From assembly GCA_027886185.1 (NCBI GenBank), contig WOAB01000864.1:2976001-3040000 (forward strand): a DNA stretch of 64,000 bases, read 5' to 3'. Source of the stretch: Rheum nobile. Its lineage: Eukaryota > Streptophyta > Magnoliopsida > Caryophyllales > Polygonaceae. Made by a program: the position numbers and the translations under genes. This document shows, piece by piece, positions 1 to 11,779 of the stretch (positions within the stretch are counted from its first letter, which is position 1; each line of letters begins with the position of its first letter). The notes under the pieces were generated by a model, which ran no database searches, was not told where the DNA came from, and saw only the letters and a program-made list of their open reading frames with translations.

Positions 1-1
1 C

Positions 2-2245
2 TTCATTACATTTATTGATGATTTTAGTAGATATGGGTATATCTACTTAATGAAGCATAAATTTGAGTCCTTTGAAAAGTTCAAAGAATTCCAGAATGAA
101 GTTGAGACACAGACTGGCAAGAAGATAAAGGCACTCCGATCAGATCGAGGGGGCGAATATCTGAGCCAAGAATTCGACCATCACTTGAGGAGTTATGGCA
201 TTTTGACACAACTGACTCCACCAGGCACGCCACATTTGAATGACGTATCTGAGTGGAGGAACAGGACATCGTTAGACATGGTCCGCTCAATGATGAGTTT
301 TGCTGATCTTCCTACATCCTTTTGGGGATATGCCCTCACCACTGCTGCATTCACACTAAACAGGACTCCGTCACGATCAGTTGACAAGACACCACATGAG
401 ATATGGTATGGAAAGGTTCCTAGCTTATCATTTCTGAAGGTCTGGGGATGCGAAGCTTATGTAAAGTGTTTACTATCTGACAAGCTAGCACCAAAATCAG
501 ACAAATGCTTCTTTATAGGTTATTCCAAGGAAACAAGGGGATATTATTTCTACAATCCCGCTGAGAACAAAGTGTTTGTTGCTCGGGATAGTGTCTTTTT
601 GGAAAAGGACTTCTTTTCCAAGAAGCCAAGTGGGAGAAATGTTCAGCTTGATGAGATTCAAGCTGAGCAACAAACCCAACAAAGTGAGGACATAGACGAT
701 GTCATTTAGGAACTTGATTTTGGGGGCGTACCTTCTCAAAGGGAAACTGCCCAGATTCAAGATGCAATTCCTCAAGTTGATGAAGCACCTGAGGTCCCGC
801 ATACAGATGTGATCAACCCAGCAGCTGAAATCTATCCTATTGTTGGACCACATTGGAGATCAGACAAGCTAAGGCAGCTGTCTAGGCGTTATGAGGATTA
901 CATCTTGACTGCTAGCATTAACGTTCTACTTTTAGAGAACGGTGAGCCTGCGACCTATAAGCAAGCGATGGCGGACCCCGACTCTGAAAAATGGCTGGAA
1001 GCCATGAAATCCGAAATGGATTCCATGTCTGAAAATCAAGTATGGGACTTGATAGATTTGCCTGATGGGGTAAAACCCATTGGATGCAAATGGGTCTTTA
1101 AGATCAAGACAGACAAGGATGTAAATGTTTTTGTCTATAAGGCAAGACTAGTTGCCAAAGGATTTAGACAGGTTCATGGTACTGACTATGATGAAACGTT
1201 TACACGGTCGTTATGATCAGGTCCATTAGGATACTCCTAGCGATTGCCGCTTATTATGATTATGAGATTTGGCAAATCCTAGGAGAATATGCAAGCTTAA
1301 GAAGTCCATCTATGGACTTAAGCAAGCATCCAGGAGTTGGAATCTTCGTTTTGATGAAGTGGTCAAAAAGTTTGATTTTGTCAGATGCGAAGAAGAGCCC
1401 TGTGTCTACAAGAAGTTTAGTGGGAGCAAAGTGGCCTTTCTAGTTCTATACGTGGATGACATATTACTCTTTGGGAATGACATTCCTATGCTAGAGACAG
1501 TTAAGGAGTGACTTAAGAAGTATTTCTCAATAAAGGACTTGGGAGAGGCTGAGTACATACTAGGCATTAAGATCTATAGAGATAGATCTAAGAGACATTG
1601 GTCTAAGTCAGGGAACTTATATAGATAAGGTCCTTGATAGATTCAATATGATGAACTCTAAGAAAAGGTTTCTGCCTATGCAGCATGGCTTATATCTCAG
1701 CAAGAGCCAGTGTTCTAAGACACCCGGTGAGGCTGAAAGGATGAGCAGGATTCCCTATGCCTCAGCCATAGGATCCATCATGTATGCAATGACTTGTACT
1801 CGCCCAGATGTTGCATATGCTTTGAGCATGTGTAGAAGGTACCAATCAAACCTGGGTGATGCACATTGGTGTGCAGCCAAGAACATCCTGGAGTACTTAC
1901 GAAGGACTAGGAATGATCTCTTGATATTTGGAGGTGATGACGAGTTGGTCGTCAATGGCTATATTGATGCAAGTTTTCAGACATACGTAAATGATTTTGA
2001 ATCTCAATCTGGATATGTCCTCATTCTGAATGAAGGAGCCGTTAGTTGGAAGAGTTCCAAATCCAGACATGTTCTACGGAAGTACCACATGATCAGACAC
2101 TATGTTGATAGTGGAGATGTGAGGATGTGCAAAGTGCACACAGACGACAACATTGCAAATCCTTTTGACCAAGCCCATGTCTAGGCCCAAGCATGACAGT
2201 CACACTCGGGCCAAAGGACTCAAGCACATTAGAGAGTTCTTTTGA
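2..2245 (+). pseudogene. Copia pol remnant: integrase core, RT, RNase H
   Basis: The integrase core is open from the window edge to the stop at 707-709. It shows all three acidic positions: FIDDFSRY at the very start, SDRGGEY near 138, and the glutamate of VSEWRNRT near 250. RT begins near 960 (KWVFKIKTD, then KARLVAKGFRQ near 1140). It breaks near 1216, has lost the stretch with the usual MDVKTAFLNG block, and resumes at 1269 with KKSIYGLKQ and the catalytic YVDDIL near 1450. RNase H follows near 1750 (AIGSIMYAMTCTRPD). The C-terminal THTRAKG-type tail is read in another frame and ends near 2245. At least four frame breaks make this a pseudogene. The family function was to copy element RNA and insert the cDNA. 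Confidence 0.85.
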
Positions 2246-3289
2246 GACATTGTTTGTTTTATGATAAACCTTGTTTATTGTTATCACAGACATTTATGCT
2301 TGACTTATATATATGAGTTTCATATTATTATTTAATCATTGCTTGGGATTAGATAAAGTATCCAAACAATTTAATAGTTATCAAATCGGCTCATCAAAAC
2401 TGTTTTGGTGAATGAAACCCCATTAAGTGAACTGAAATTATAAAATTTTTAGAAGTCCATGGTCTAAGTTATTAACTTGGATACAAATGACTTAATCAAA
2501 AGACCATATGTGAGATTGATTGATAACACCGGCTTTCATGTGTTATAGGGACATGGAGATGTCTAATCGATTACATAGATGTGTATACTGATACACATCG
2601 GACATACCGATCTTAGGATTTCTCGGGACTTTACTGCGGAGTTCTAGGATTATTCATGATTAGTGAGTTCCTTAGACATGAGTATGATATAGTTATCATT
2701 TGACTGCTGGTATGTCTTTGACGCTGTCAAACGCTGACCGTAACAGGCAGTTATAAAGGCAGTGATTGGGATTGCCAAAAGTTGAGTGGGAGCTGTAGTC
2801 TTATAAGATTGAATATGTCCTCCTATTCCATGTATACCATGATACATTTGGAAAGGATTGGTGTCTCGGCCACTTGAAGAGTGAGAACTGTGAAAACGCA
2901 TGGCCATGCTAAGATGGATTATTAGTAATCATCTGTACTGACAGTTTGATCTCAAGAGTTCAAGAAACGTATTTGGCGGTAAAGATGAGTTTCATCATAT
3001 AGTCAAATAAGACACTAAGTGACAAAGGAATTTTAACACTGCACACTTGTTTTAAGGACAAGTGAGAGATTGAAGGAATTGTGTCCTTTAATCAAAGGTG
3101 CAATTACTGATTATGAAGTGAGACCATTTATGGAGATATTTAATCCGGTGATTTTAGGTAGTCATAGTGCTTTGCTAGAAGCCAACTATGATTTATAGAC
3201 TATATGTTATAGAGTATGTCATAAAGTCTATTGTTATTGTTACCGGGTCCTACGAGGTCACACCCTTAGAGTTTGGACTGGATCAATTT

Positions 3290-3755
3290 ATTGGGAGACA
3301 TATTATATAAAGTATATAATATAAAGTTATATATGATATAACTTGGGAGATAAGGTTTGTTAATAATAAAGAGTTATTATTAATAATAAGAGATATACTT
3401 ATTTTGGAAATAAGATATCTACACATGGTAATATAAAAGGAGGGCTTTCTAGGAGAAAACCCTAATCCATCTTTTACCCAAGGCAGCCGTACTCCTCCCT
3501 TGCTCTCTCCCTCGTTCGCCTTCGTTCCTCGCTCTAGCAACCGAGTCCCAGGCGATCCAGATCCAAGCTCGGGTAGACCAAATAGAGGAGTCACACGTGA
3601 GGCTCTATTCTCTCCATTCCAGCAGATTGAAACATGCATCAAAAGGTATTTGATTCTTCCTATCTATGATCTATTTGGTTTATGCATGAGATCCTTGGTT
3701 AGATGTTAGGAAATCGTTTCCTGAAATTCCACTTTACGCATCTAAAATCCCAACA
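3290..3755 (+). repeat. Probable copia 3' LTR
   Basis: The segment ends in CCCAACA at 3755, a typical copia LTR terminus, and carries a TATA-like promoter followed by a pyrimidine-rich leader. A purine run, TTGGGAGAC, at about 3290 could be the polypurine tract and marks the likely start. I do not see a clean TG start, so the left boundary is uncertain. The partner LTR is outside the window. Confidence 0.5.
3429..3440 (+). promoter_or_regulatory. TATA-like element of the copia LTR
   Basis: The string TAATATAAAAGG lies in the AT-rich first part of the LTR. About 30 bp later comes a C/T-rich leader with AAACCCTAATCC, as expected for a plant LTR promoter. Confidence 0.4.
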
Positions 3756-4397
3756 ACTTCTTGTCATGATACCTAGATGACATGATTATTAGTGTAAGCG
3801 GATTATAAACTACAACCATTTTGTACACTTTTGTTTAGGTAATTGCTAAAGTTGCTGCCATTTCCCGTGAAGTAAATGATAAACCTGTACATGTCTTGAG
3901 CATCGTTAAAAATTTGTTTCCTTTTTAAGATGTGGAAGTGGAGTGCATAATACATTTTATTCATCTAAAAGTGGTAAAGTTCGACAGTTTGAAGATGAGC
4001 TGCCCTTTTATTGAGAACTTTCCCCTTCATTTTCTGCATAGTCACTTCCAACTTTTTAACTTCTCTTCTCTTTTTCTAATGCATGACCTTTGAGAAGTTG
4101 TGATCCTTGAAAGAACTTCCTTATGGGTAAGTGAGTGACGTGAACTGTGAGAATTTTTCAAAATCAAATTAAATCCTTCATGGAAAAAGATATTTAGAAA
4201 ATAATAATTTTATAGTTCCCATTGGTTTTATGCCGATGCTTGGATTTTTCTCCCTCCTGCCGAAAATTTCTTGTTGAATGTAATTCAAGATGCTTAATGG
4301 GTGATCTCCTTGGGAAATGCTTTTTTGCAGACAATATGATCTCTATACTCCTGATGATGAGCATTCTGCACTGCTTCGATCACCAATACACTTCTCT
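3756..4397 (+). other. Unique sequence, possible exon/intron fragment of a host gene
   Basis: This is the only stretch between the copia LTR and the Tat LTR, and it does not resemble either. An AG acceptor near 3838 precedes an open segment reading VIAKVAAISREVNDKP. A TTTTTTGCAG acceptor near 4330 precedes an open segment beginning QYDLYTPDDEHSALL, which runs into the element border at 4397. AT-rich DNA lies between them, as in a plant intron. I do not recognise the protein. The Tat element may have inserted into this exon, in which case the rest of the gene would lie beyond the window. Confidence 0.35.
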
Positions 4398-4700
4398 GTT
4401 TTGGGGCGAAAAGATCAAATCGACTTGAATCGCCTTAAGATTGGGCTCCAAATCGTGGGCCAATCAGATTGGGCTCCAAATATCTTGGCCCAACAATTTC
4501 CCCAAGATCAAAATGGGCCAGGAGAGTAACAGTTTCTGGGGCGGTTTGATCTTCCTTCTGCAGAATCTTTTTCTGCCGATTCTTTAGTGGTCGTGGCGTC
4601 TCGTGATTGGCCCAACGGTTTGACCAAGGGTAAGGCGGTTTGCTTCTTTAAGTTACCATCAATTACCTCTTCTTTCACTGCAGCGCTTCACGTCTTATCA
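4398..4700 (-). repeat. Candidate 3' LTR of the Tat element
   Basis: Starts TGTTTTGGGGCG, matching the first bases after the primer-site region at 63993-64000. A possible end is ...CTTATCA at 4700, followed by pyrimidine-rich DNA (purine-rich on the element strand) that could be the polypurine tract. The right boundary is a guess, because the partner LTR lies outside the window. Confidence 0.35.
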
Positions 4701-4753
4701 AGGTAATTTCTCTCTCTTTTTCGAATTTTCACCGTCTTCTTCTTTGTCTTCCC

Positions 4754-6559
4754 ATGGTGTCATCCAGATCGAGAAATGGCAAAGCCATTATAAGCGATTT
4801 GAGTGAAGAAGGCGACACCTTTGTGCCCCTGCAACTTCTAAACCCAGAAGATTCCTTATATGGAACCCTAACCCAGCCTGAACTTGAGAGGATTTTAGAG
4901 GTTGGAGGGTTTCCCAAGGGCACTATAGCGCGTCTCCCTTCTCGTTGTGAACGAGCGGACTAGTATAACGATGGTTGGGTATGTTAATTCGAGTATCCCT
5001 TCGAAATCGGTCATTCCTTCCCTTTTTCTCATCTTCTCCGGAACTTCTTGGCCGTGTTAAAGCTTGCGCATTGCCAAGTCATGCCCCACACATGTCTCTT
5101 GCTTATGGTAATTGATCTCTTAACCGCAGATAGGAATGTGGAATTCGATTTTGATCCCTTATGATATTCTTACTACTTAAGTAATCGTGGTTCTTCAAGA
5201 TTCCAATTGCGTCTTCGTCGGGGTAGAAATACCATAGCCCTGAATCTAGATGTTAACGACCGTGGATGGAGATCCCAGTTTTTCTTCGTAGAACGTAGGT
5301 ACCTTGAGAGGGGTATTGACTGCTCTTTTCACCTCTCCAACTGGAGGAAGACAGGTATTGTGTTTGTCTCTTTTTCGGTCTGTTCGTCGAATGATTTCTA
5401 AAATTTTGCTTACATGTGTTTTGTTGCAGCACCTAATCCAAGGGAGCCCGTAGGATTCGAAGCCGTGACCACTACTTTACTTGCCCTTCCTGAAGCAAAA
5501 AGATCCTTTAGGAACGTCAACTTCCTATTACCTGAGCCTGTTGACATGTCGACTCCCTTTGCGTCCGTGACCAAAGGCACCTGTTCGTTCCTACAGGTAT
5601 GCGTTTGATTGGTTTTTGGGGTATTTCTTTGCTTATTCTGTTGCGTCATGTTGTCAGCGTCGAGAGGTGGAAGGTCTAGTGCGCGGTTGTCTGGAAAAAG
5701 TCTTTTGGAACAAAGGTTGTCGGCTGCTAAGGCGTTGTCTTTGGTGAAGGCCCCGGCTAGGGTTCCTCCGTCTACTGGAGTCATCGCTTTAGATTCCCCT
5801 TTGTCGAAAGCATCTGGGGCTAAGAGGAAGGCGACAACTGCTTTGAATCCTTCTTCAGGCATGTTAAGGGAGAGATCGACAAGCGATTTGCTCCGTTTCG
5901 TGGATTTGGAGGCCAAGAACGAAATCAGAGACCTTCATCCCAACGATTGTATGGACGAGGCTGCCGTCGGCGCTTGGAAGGTGAGTAAGATATATGAAAG
6001 TTTTTTTTAAACTGAATTACATGATGCTTCGAGTGTAGGCTTTCTAGTATTCCATGGTCGCCCTTTCGACTATTCAGGAATTAAGCGACAGAGCGGATAA
6101 ATGGATTGCTCGAGCAGAGGAGCAACTAAAGGCTTCTGAGGACCGTGTGAAAGCTCTTGAAAGTGAGATGTCGTCGACCAAGAAGAAATTCAAGGTCTAT
6201 CTTGAGGAAGTGAAGGCTGAGGCCGAGAAGCTTCATGAGCATGATGCTCGTATTGTCGGTGATGGGCGTATTACTGCCTCAAATCTCGCATTGAAATGAT
6301 GGAGGAGTACGCTGCTGGTGCCCATGTTGAATGGAAGATTGAAGATGCGAAGGCTGATATGTACCTCTTGTACCCCAATGGCAACCCATGAGATGATCTC
6401 TTCAAGCTGGTTGGCCTGGAAGGAGAAGACGAAATGGAGGAAGCTGATCCTGAGGCGACTGAAGAGGTTGTTGAGGACGCATCGAAGGATGGCCCCGAAG
6501 TGACCACATGTAAGGAAATTGTTCCTGCAGATGTCAATGAGAAGTTGGGTGAATCTTAG
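4754..6559 (+). pseudogene. Antisense extra ORF of the Tat element (gypsy-type transposon domain plus coiled coil), spliced and decayed
   Basis: Opposite in strand to pol. An ATG at 4754 opens a 69-residue block ending at a TAG (4961). Shifted frames continue with LLMVIDLLTADRNVEF and, at about 5206-5352, QLRLRRGRN and DRGWRSQFFFVE. These resemble the plant 'putative gypsy type transposon' domain (Pfam PF04195). Exon-like blocks follow at 5430-5595 (after TTGCAG, before GTATGC), about 5655-5980 (before GTGAGT) and 6054-6300. The last is a charged coiled coil (EQLKASEDRVKALESEMSS). Such antisense ORFs between pol and 3' LTR are known in Tat elements; their role is not established. Internal stops and frame shifts show decay. 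Confidence 0.6.
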
Positions 6560-7051
6560 TTAGATGTAATGTGTGTGAAGTCTTGTGAACATTCTGTTTT
6601 AGGAGTTTAAGTGACATGTTGTACCACGTCATAGAGATGGGATGGATAATGTTTTGGCGACCCGTCTACCATCGCGGGTCGCGTCTTTTGTAGGATGCTT
6701 TTATGTTTGTATACCTTGTTTTTGCTTCGTATGTTTCTTGCAAGTGAGTTTGTCGATCGCGCCTTGGCCTTGACGCGAAGTGTTCGGTCATGATGACCTA
6801 TAATTATGAATGTTAATGTGGCATGCATTGTCTGTTTAGGGAAGAGTCGTTTGTAATATAGGGTAAAGACGAGTACCTTGGATAGGACAACTCTTGTAAA
6901 ATAGAACGTTTCGTAGTGTTTTGTTTCCTCCATTCCCTGCGTCTCGATCGATTTGTGTGTTGTAAGCGCTATTTTGTATATAGTAAGGATATCCTTTTGA
7001 GCTTGAATGTCGTGTTTGTCTTCGAGGCCTCTCATTCCTGTTCAAATTGTG
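6560..7051. other. Spacer between antisense ORF and integrase; no gene seen
   Basis: Convergent intergenic part of the Tat element, T-rich on the plus strand. A single GACCCG...CGCGGGTCGC inverted pair lies near 6660. I find no convincing ORF, LTR end or RNA gene. Confidence 0.5.
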
Positions 7052-7885
7052 TTAAGAGTACAAAAAAAGGAAAGGTCTTGGGGCGACCGTTGGGGGGTGA
7101 CCCAACGGCCCTCTGGTCTCATTTATGGTGTCGAGATTGTGAGCTAATTCGACGTCGTTTTGTTCTGGGGTTTGAAGTCCATATCTGGCAGTTGGGACGA
7201 GTAGCTCAGTGGGGATGACCGCCTCGGTCCCGTAGACTAATGAGAAGGGGCTCTGCCCTGTCGCGTTCTTTGGTGTCGTCCTGTCAGACCATAGTATCAA
7301 GGGGAGCTCGTCGGCCCACTTGCCTTTTGCCCCTGTGGGACGTTTTTTGAGATTATTAATGATGATTTTATTGCTGGATTCTGCTTGACCATTGGATTGT
7401 GGGTATCTCGGCATGGACGTGACTAGTGTGATGTTCCATTGTTTGCAGAAGGATCGCGTCTTGCTACCGATGAATTGGGAGCCATTGTCGCATACAATTT
7501 CTGAAGGGACGCTAAATCTGCATAGAATATTACGTTTTATGAATGAGATGATGTTCTTTTCTTTTAAATCTCGATATGCTTCGGCTTCTATCAATTTAGA
7601 GAAATAATCGGTCATGGCCAAGAAGAAGATGTGTTGTCCTGATGCTGGTGGTAGTTTCTCGATGATGTCCATCCCCGATCGCATGAAAGGCCAGTGTACT
7701 AGAGTTGGATGAAGCATCTCTGATGGCTGGTGAGTGATGGGCGCGTGCCTTTGGCCGGCGTCACATTTTCTGACGAAGTCGATCGCGTCCTTGTTCATTG
7801 TAGGCCAATAGTAACCCGTCCTAAGAGCTTTGCCGGACATGCTGCGTCCTCCGGTGTGATTTCCACATTCTCCATCGTGTAAGTA
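7052..7885 (-). pseudogene. Tat integrase
   Basis: The open block 7052-7840 covers the end of the zinc-binding domain and the DDE core. The core shows the acidic positions in GMDIIEKLP, VCDNGSQF and NGQAESSNK, and then the family-typical TTPKNATGQSPFSLVYG and TEAVIPTE. Upstream, to about 7885, the HHCC part is in a broken frame. Its second Cys pair reads CDAGQR, so one zinc-ligand Cys is replaced by Gly. The frame closes shortly after the core. Integrase would insert element cDNA; this copy should be inactive. Confidence 0.8.
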
Positions 7886-8629
7886 TTATAGGACGCTTTG
7901 TACTTCAACTTTTTTGAGGCAGCGTAGGTATAAGCCTGTGACAGATCGTTTGAATAGAACATTATCTGTTAGATCAAAAGTTACGGCTTGTACCTTAAGT
8001 CTTTTGGCTTCTGTCTTGTCTGTTGAGAGTATTCCATCTTTGAGCCATTTGATGTAGGGCGTAGTCCAATCATCTTGGTCGCCCACCAAGTCTTCTTCTG
8101 TATGGTCGCCTACTTCTGCTGAGACGACTTCTTCTAAGGGTAATTCGTTCATCGTCTGAATGTCTTCTGGATTAGCTATTTTGAAGATTTTGGGGACAGC
8201 CGGTGTGGTGATATGCGCCAATGGGACATTGTGGATGTCATTGGGATGTAGGGCGGAGCCAAGATTTGCTAGAGCGTCGGCTTGTGTGATGAGGTGACAC
8301 GGGACTTGTCGGATGGTGATGTTCTGGAATTTGCTTGCCAATTTTTTGACGACATCCAAATATACTATCATCCTGTCGTCTTTAGCGGCGTACGAACCTT
8401 GTACTTGGTTGACGATCAGGTGAGAATCGCATGTCACCTCTATGCTTAGGATCGCGAGATCTTGCACGAGTGTTAACCCAAATATGAGAGCTTCATATTC
8501 TGCTTCATTGTTGGTCGCGTCCCACTCGCATCTCACAACTTGGGCTATGTGGTCCCCTTGTGGTGATTTTAGCACGACACCTAGTCGACTCCTCTTACGT
8601 TCGACGCTCCGTCTGTATGGAGTTTCCAT
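7886..8629 (-). pseudogene. Tat second (archaeal-type) RNase H and linker to integrase
   Basis: The block reads GVVLKSPQGDHIAQ, ATNNEAEYEALIFGL, VTCDSHLIVNQVQG and ITQADALANLGS. This is the layout of the extra archaeal-type RNase H found only in Tat gypsy elements, with the NNEAEYEAL glutamate and the CDSHL aspartate visible. The domain starts in the overlapping frame upstream (WKLHTDGASN near 8600), so a frameshift splits it. The long acidic linker (EVGDHTEEDLVGDQDDW) then leads to the integrase zinc finger. Confidence 0.8.
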
Positions 8630-9246
8630 GTGCCTCGGTCCTCTTCAACTTTCAGTTGCTCGGCCTCCTTCGTGGCTTCTTGTTCCAGTGTAGGGCTGAA
8701 ATCGGCCACAAAGTCGGCTAAAGCTTGAGATTTGATTGCCGTCCTTGGCTCGTATTCGATGTCGAATCCGCTAAGGTGTATAGCCCACTTAGCCATTTGT
8801 CCTGTAAATTGTGGTTTCCTCATGACGACTTTCATTGGATGGTTAGTCCTCACAATAATAGTATGTGATTCGAAATAGGGTCTTAACTTGTTCGATGCCA
8901 TAACTAGTGCCAAGACTAATTTTCCGAGTGATGTGTACCTTGTTTCGGCAGGAAGTAAGGAACGACTTACGTAGTAGACCGGTGATTGTTTGCCATCTTC
9001 TTCTCTTGTCAGGACTGCGCTGACGACTGATTCCGATACGGCTAGATATAGTGGTAATGGCTCATCGTCTTTTGGTTTAGCCAACAGAAGGGGACTTGCA
9101 AGATATATCTTTAAGTCTTGGAAGGCTTGTTCGTGTGCTGCTGCCCAATCAAATGACTTGTTCTTTTTTAGGGCTTCGTAAAAGAGTTTGCATTTATCTG
9201 AAGACTTTGATATGAATCTGTTCAATGCTGCTATCCATCCTGTCAA
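8581..9246 (-). pseudogene. Tat RT C-terminal part and gypsy RNase H
   Basis: Contains the RT/RNase H connection (GWIAALNRFISKSSDK), a gypsy RNase H block (PLYLAVSESVVSAVLTREE, PVYYVSRSLLPAETRYTSLGK) and the tether PKTAIKSQ-type segment ending LADFVADF. The frame then enters the second RNase H (GTWKLHTDGASN) and closes. The start Met at 9246 is only a frame re-entry: RT upstream overlaps in another frame, so one frameshift separates them. Confidence 0.8.
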
Positions 9247-10009
9247 TTTCTGGACGTCTTTGACACATCGGGGGGGACCTCAAGTTGACGATAGCCTTGA
9301 TCTGGTCTGGACTGGCTTGGATCCCCCTTTGCGTCACCATGTATCCCAAGAATTTTCCTGAAGACACTCCGAAAGAGCATTTAGTCGGGTTTAGTTTCAT
9401 TTTATATCTTTTCAATACCTCGAATGCTTCTTTCAGGTGTTTGATGTGGTCCCTTGCCGCTTTGGATTTGACAAGCATGTCATCGATGTAAACTTTCATG
9501 GTGTCTCCGATCTGGTCTTTGAACATTCTGTTCACCAGCCTCTGATATGTGGCCCCTGCGTTTTTCAATCCAAAAGGCATGACTTTGTAGCAGTACGTAC
9601 CTTGGCTTGTTATGAAGGGTGCCTTTTCTTGGTCGTCGGGGTCCATGAGAATTTGGTTGTATCCACTGAACGCGTCCATGAATGTTAACATTTTGTGTCT
9701 GGCGGTCGCGTCAACCATGGCGTCAATATGTGGTAATGAGAAGGAGTCTTTTGGACATGCCTTATTCAGGTCTGTGAAGTCGATGCATACTCTCCATTTC
9801 CCATTCTTCTTTTGAACCACGACGACGTTTGCTAGCCAGTCGGGGTACTTGACTTCTCTTATTTTACTTGTCTCGAGTAAGTTCTTGACCTCATCGTCCA
9901 TTATTTTGTTACGCTCAGGTGCGAACTTTCTCCTTTTTTGCTTGATCGGAGGATGTGTGGGATCTACATTTAATTTGTGAGTAAGAACATCTGGATAGAT
10001 CCCCACCAT
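9194..10009 (-). pseudogene. Tat reverse transcriptase
   Basis: The blocks appear in order: NVVVVQKKNGKWRVCIDFTD, LNKACPKDSFSLPHIDAMVD, FMDAFSGYNQILMDPDDQEK, MPFGLKNAGATYQRLVN and the catalytic YIDDMLVKS, then KMKLNPTKCSFGV. These are typical of Tat RT. The catalytic aspartates are intact, so the damage lies in the flanking frames. The 10010-10275 linker toward protease holds only short decayed frames. Confidence 0.88.
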
Positions 10010-10275
10010 GTCTTCGTGTGACCAAGCAAAACAATCAGAGTTGGACCGTAAAAATAAAATTCAATCTGCTATGGTCGAATCGTATAGATCCGATCCGACC
10101 CTTACCGTTTGTGTTGGCTTCGAAGGATCCAGCGCGATCTCATCGAGTTGTTCCATCTCTAGTTCGATGTATCGCGTTGTTCCTTCGCCACACTGTGATT
10201 GCTATGCGAAAGATTTGTCGACTGCCCCTTTCATCGAAGTGACGTAGCATTCCTTAGCAGCCCGTTAGTCGCCCC

Positions 10276-10661
10276 TTATTTCATGTACCCCCACTTAGTA
10301 GGGAACTTTATTGTCTGTTGATAAGTGGAAGGTACAACTTTCATGGTGTGGATCCATGGTCTGCCAAGGATTGCATTGTATGGAGATGGGCAGTCGAGTA
10401 TTAAAAACTTTACCTGTTGATTGACTCCGCCAGCGTATGTTGTCAACACGATATCGCCTTGGGTATATTTAACTTCCCCGTTGAATCCGACCAGCGGGGT
10501 AGAGTTTCTGGTTAAGTAGTCCTCGCTTAAACCCATACCTTTTAAGGAGTCTAGTGTCAACATGTTGGTGGAGATACATGTGTCGATTAAAACACGACGG
10601 ATAAGGCAGTTGCTAATTGAAAGAGAAATTACCAAACCGTCATGGTGGTTGCCTAACTCTT
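10276..10661 (-). pseudogene. Tat aspartic protease, cut by CRM-1
   Basis: The minus-strand frame reads HHDGLVISLSISN, then RRVLIDTCISTNML at the active site, then GDIVLTTYAGG and YNAILGRPWIHTMKVVPSTY. The usual active site is D-T-G-S-S; here it is D-T-C-I-S, so the essential glycine is gone. The frame continues past 10661 only by chance into the CRM-1 LTR, which begins at 10662. Upstream protease residues and gag should lie on the far side of CRM-1. Confidence 0.8.
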
Positions 10662-11779
10662 TGATACAGCCCAAGCACGGATCCGGACTGGTCCAAGGTA
10701 GTTTCGCCGTCCAAGCCACCGATGAATGCTCCTTGTGAAACGTAAATCGGGAAGTGGCTAGAAGAACCACTTGAATGAGAGTTCTAGGGGATGATTTGAG
10801 ATGGTTTTGGAATGGTGATGAAGATGGGTAGGCTACTGAATTCGTTGGATAGACTCACCAACAAACTCAATAGATTTTGTGGACAAGATCTAAGATATGC
10901 ACACCTAGGTCTCAACCACAAAGATTTGGATAAACACACCAAATTTTGGACGTCAAAGCTTGAGAGTTTTTTAGAGTTTCTTCTCTGGAAAAACTTGATC
11001 AAAATGTATGCTAAAACGTGAATGAAAACTAAGGCAAAAATCCTTAAAATGTATAGGTCAACTACTAAAACTGGCCCCCGGCAAAGACAGGGCAAAACGA
11101 CGCGGATTGAGCTGCAATTGGGATATGTAGGCCTTGACATCATCAGGAATAAGCCCACCAAAAATGAGCCCAAACGCACGAGGCATCTGGGATATCGCCT
11201 GGTGGTAATGTCATGACATTGCCGACGCCGACGTTGTGGTTGTCAGGATGTAGCTATCGCCGGTCCACCGGGCACTCCGCCACTTTGCTTGGACAACCTG
11301 GGTTCCTTGGTACCCCTTGGATCCATGAAGGCTGTAGGAGGAGTTGGAGGCCGGTTGGGGTAGACGGGCTCGGTGAGTGCCACGGCTCTTCTTCTTGTGC
11401 CGGCCCCATCACTTGGCAAAGCAAGGTCATCGAGGCATCGAGCGTTTGGCCAGGCACTCCTTGAGCTAATAGCCATCTTTGGAGACCGTGGATCAGCCTC
11501 CGTGCTTGGGACTGTGTGATGGCCCCTAGAGGCTGGTCGTTGTCGACGCGGTCTTGCTTGTCGCACGCTAGCGCCCGAGTGTCAGATCTCATGACTGGCT
11601 TGGTGGGTGCGGGACACACTTTGGCCAGCACACTTGAGGCATGTAGCTCCTTCTCATATGGAGGAATTTGGGTGTCCAAGGCCGCCGGTTTTGGAGTAGA
11701 GTCGCCAAGCGACTTGTCTTGCCCTAGCTCTAGCGGCGGCGGCGGCGAGTCCACTGGAGACGAATTGGCATTCGCATCA
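10662..11779 (-). repeat. CRM-1 3' LTR
   Basis: Plus-strand start TGATACAGCC, end ...TTCGCATCA. Its first 116 bp recur at 51420-51535 next to a primer site, which fixes the start. The integrase frame runs into its right side, as in CRM elements, through a C-rich run at 11784-11791 that breaks the frame. The rest has no gene. Confidence 0.75.

Larger units (their letters stand above)
1..3755 (+). mobile_element. Ty1/copia LTR retrotransposon, 3' portion (5' part outside window)
   Basis: The copia domain order integrase, reverse transcriptase, RNase H runs on the plus strand and is followed by a 3' untranslated stretch and an LTR-like segment ending ...CCCAACA at 3755. Gag, protease and the 5' LTR lie before the window or are lost. 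Integrase before RT is what separates copia from gypsy elements. The 2246-3289 stretch between pol and LTR has no usable ORF and reads as the usual long copia 3' leader. The element is dead: pol carries several frameshifts and stops. The lineage inside copia (perhaps Tork-like) is a guess. Confidence 0.85.

Noticed and set aside
3283..3642. Minus-strand 119-codon frame over the copia LTR
   Set aside because: Lies wholly within LTR promoter and leader sequence, low-complexity end, no domain.
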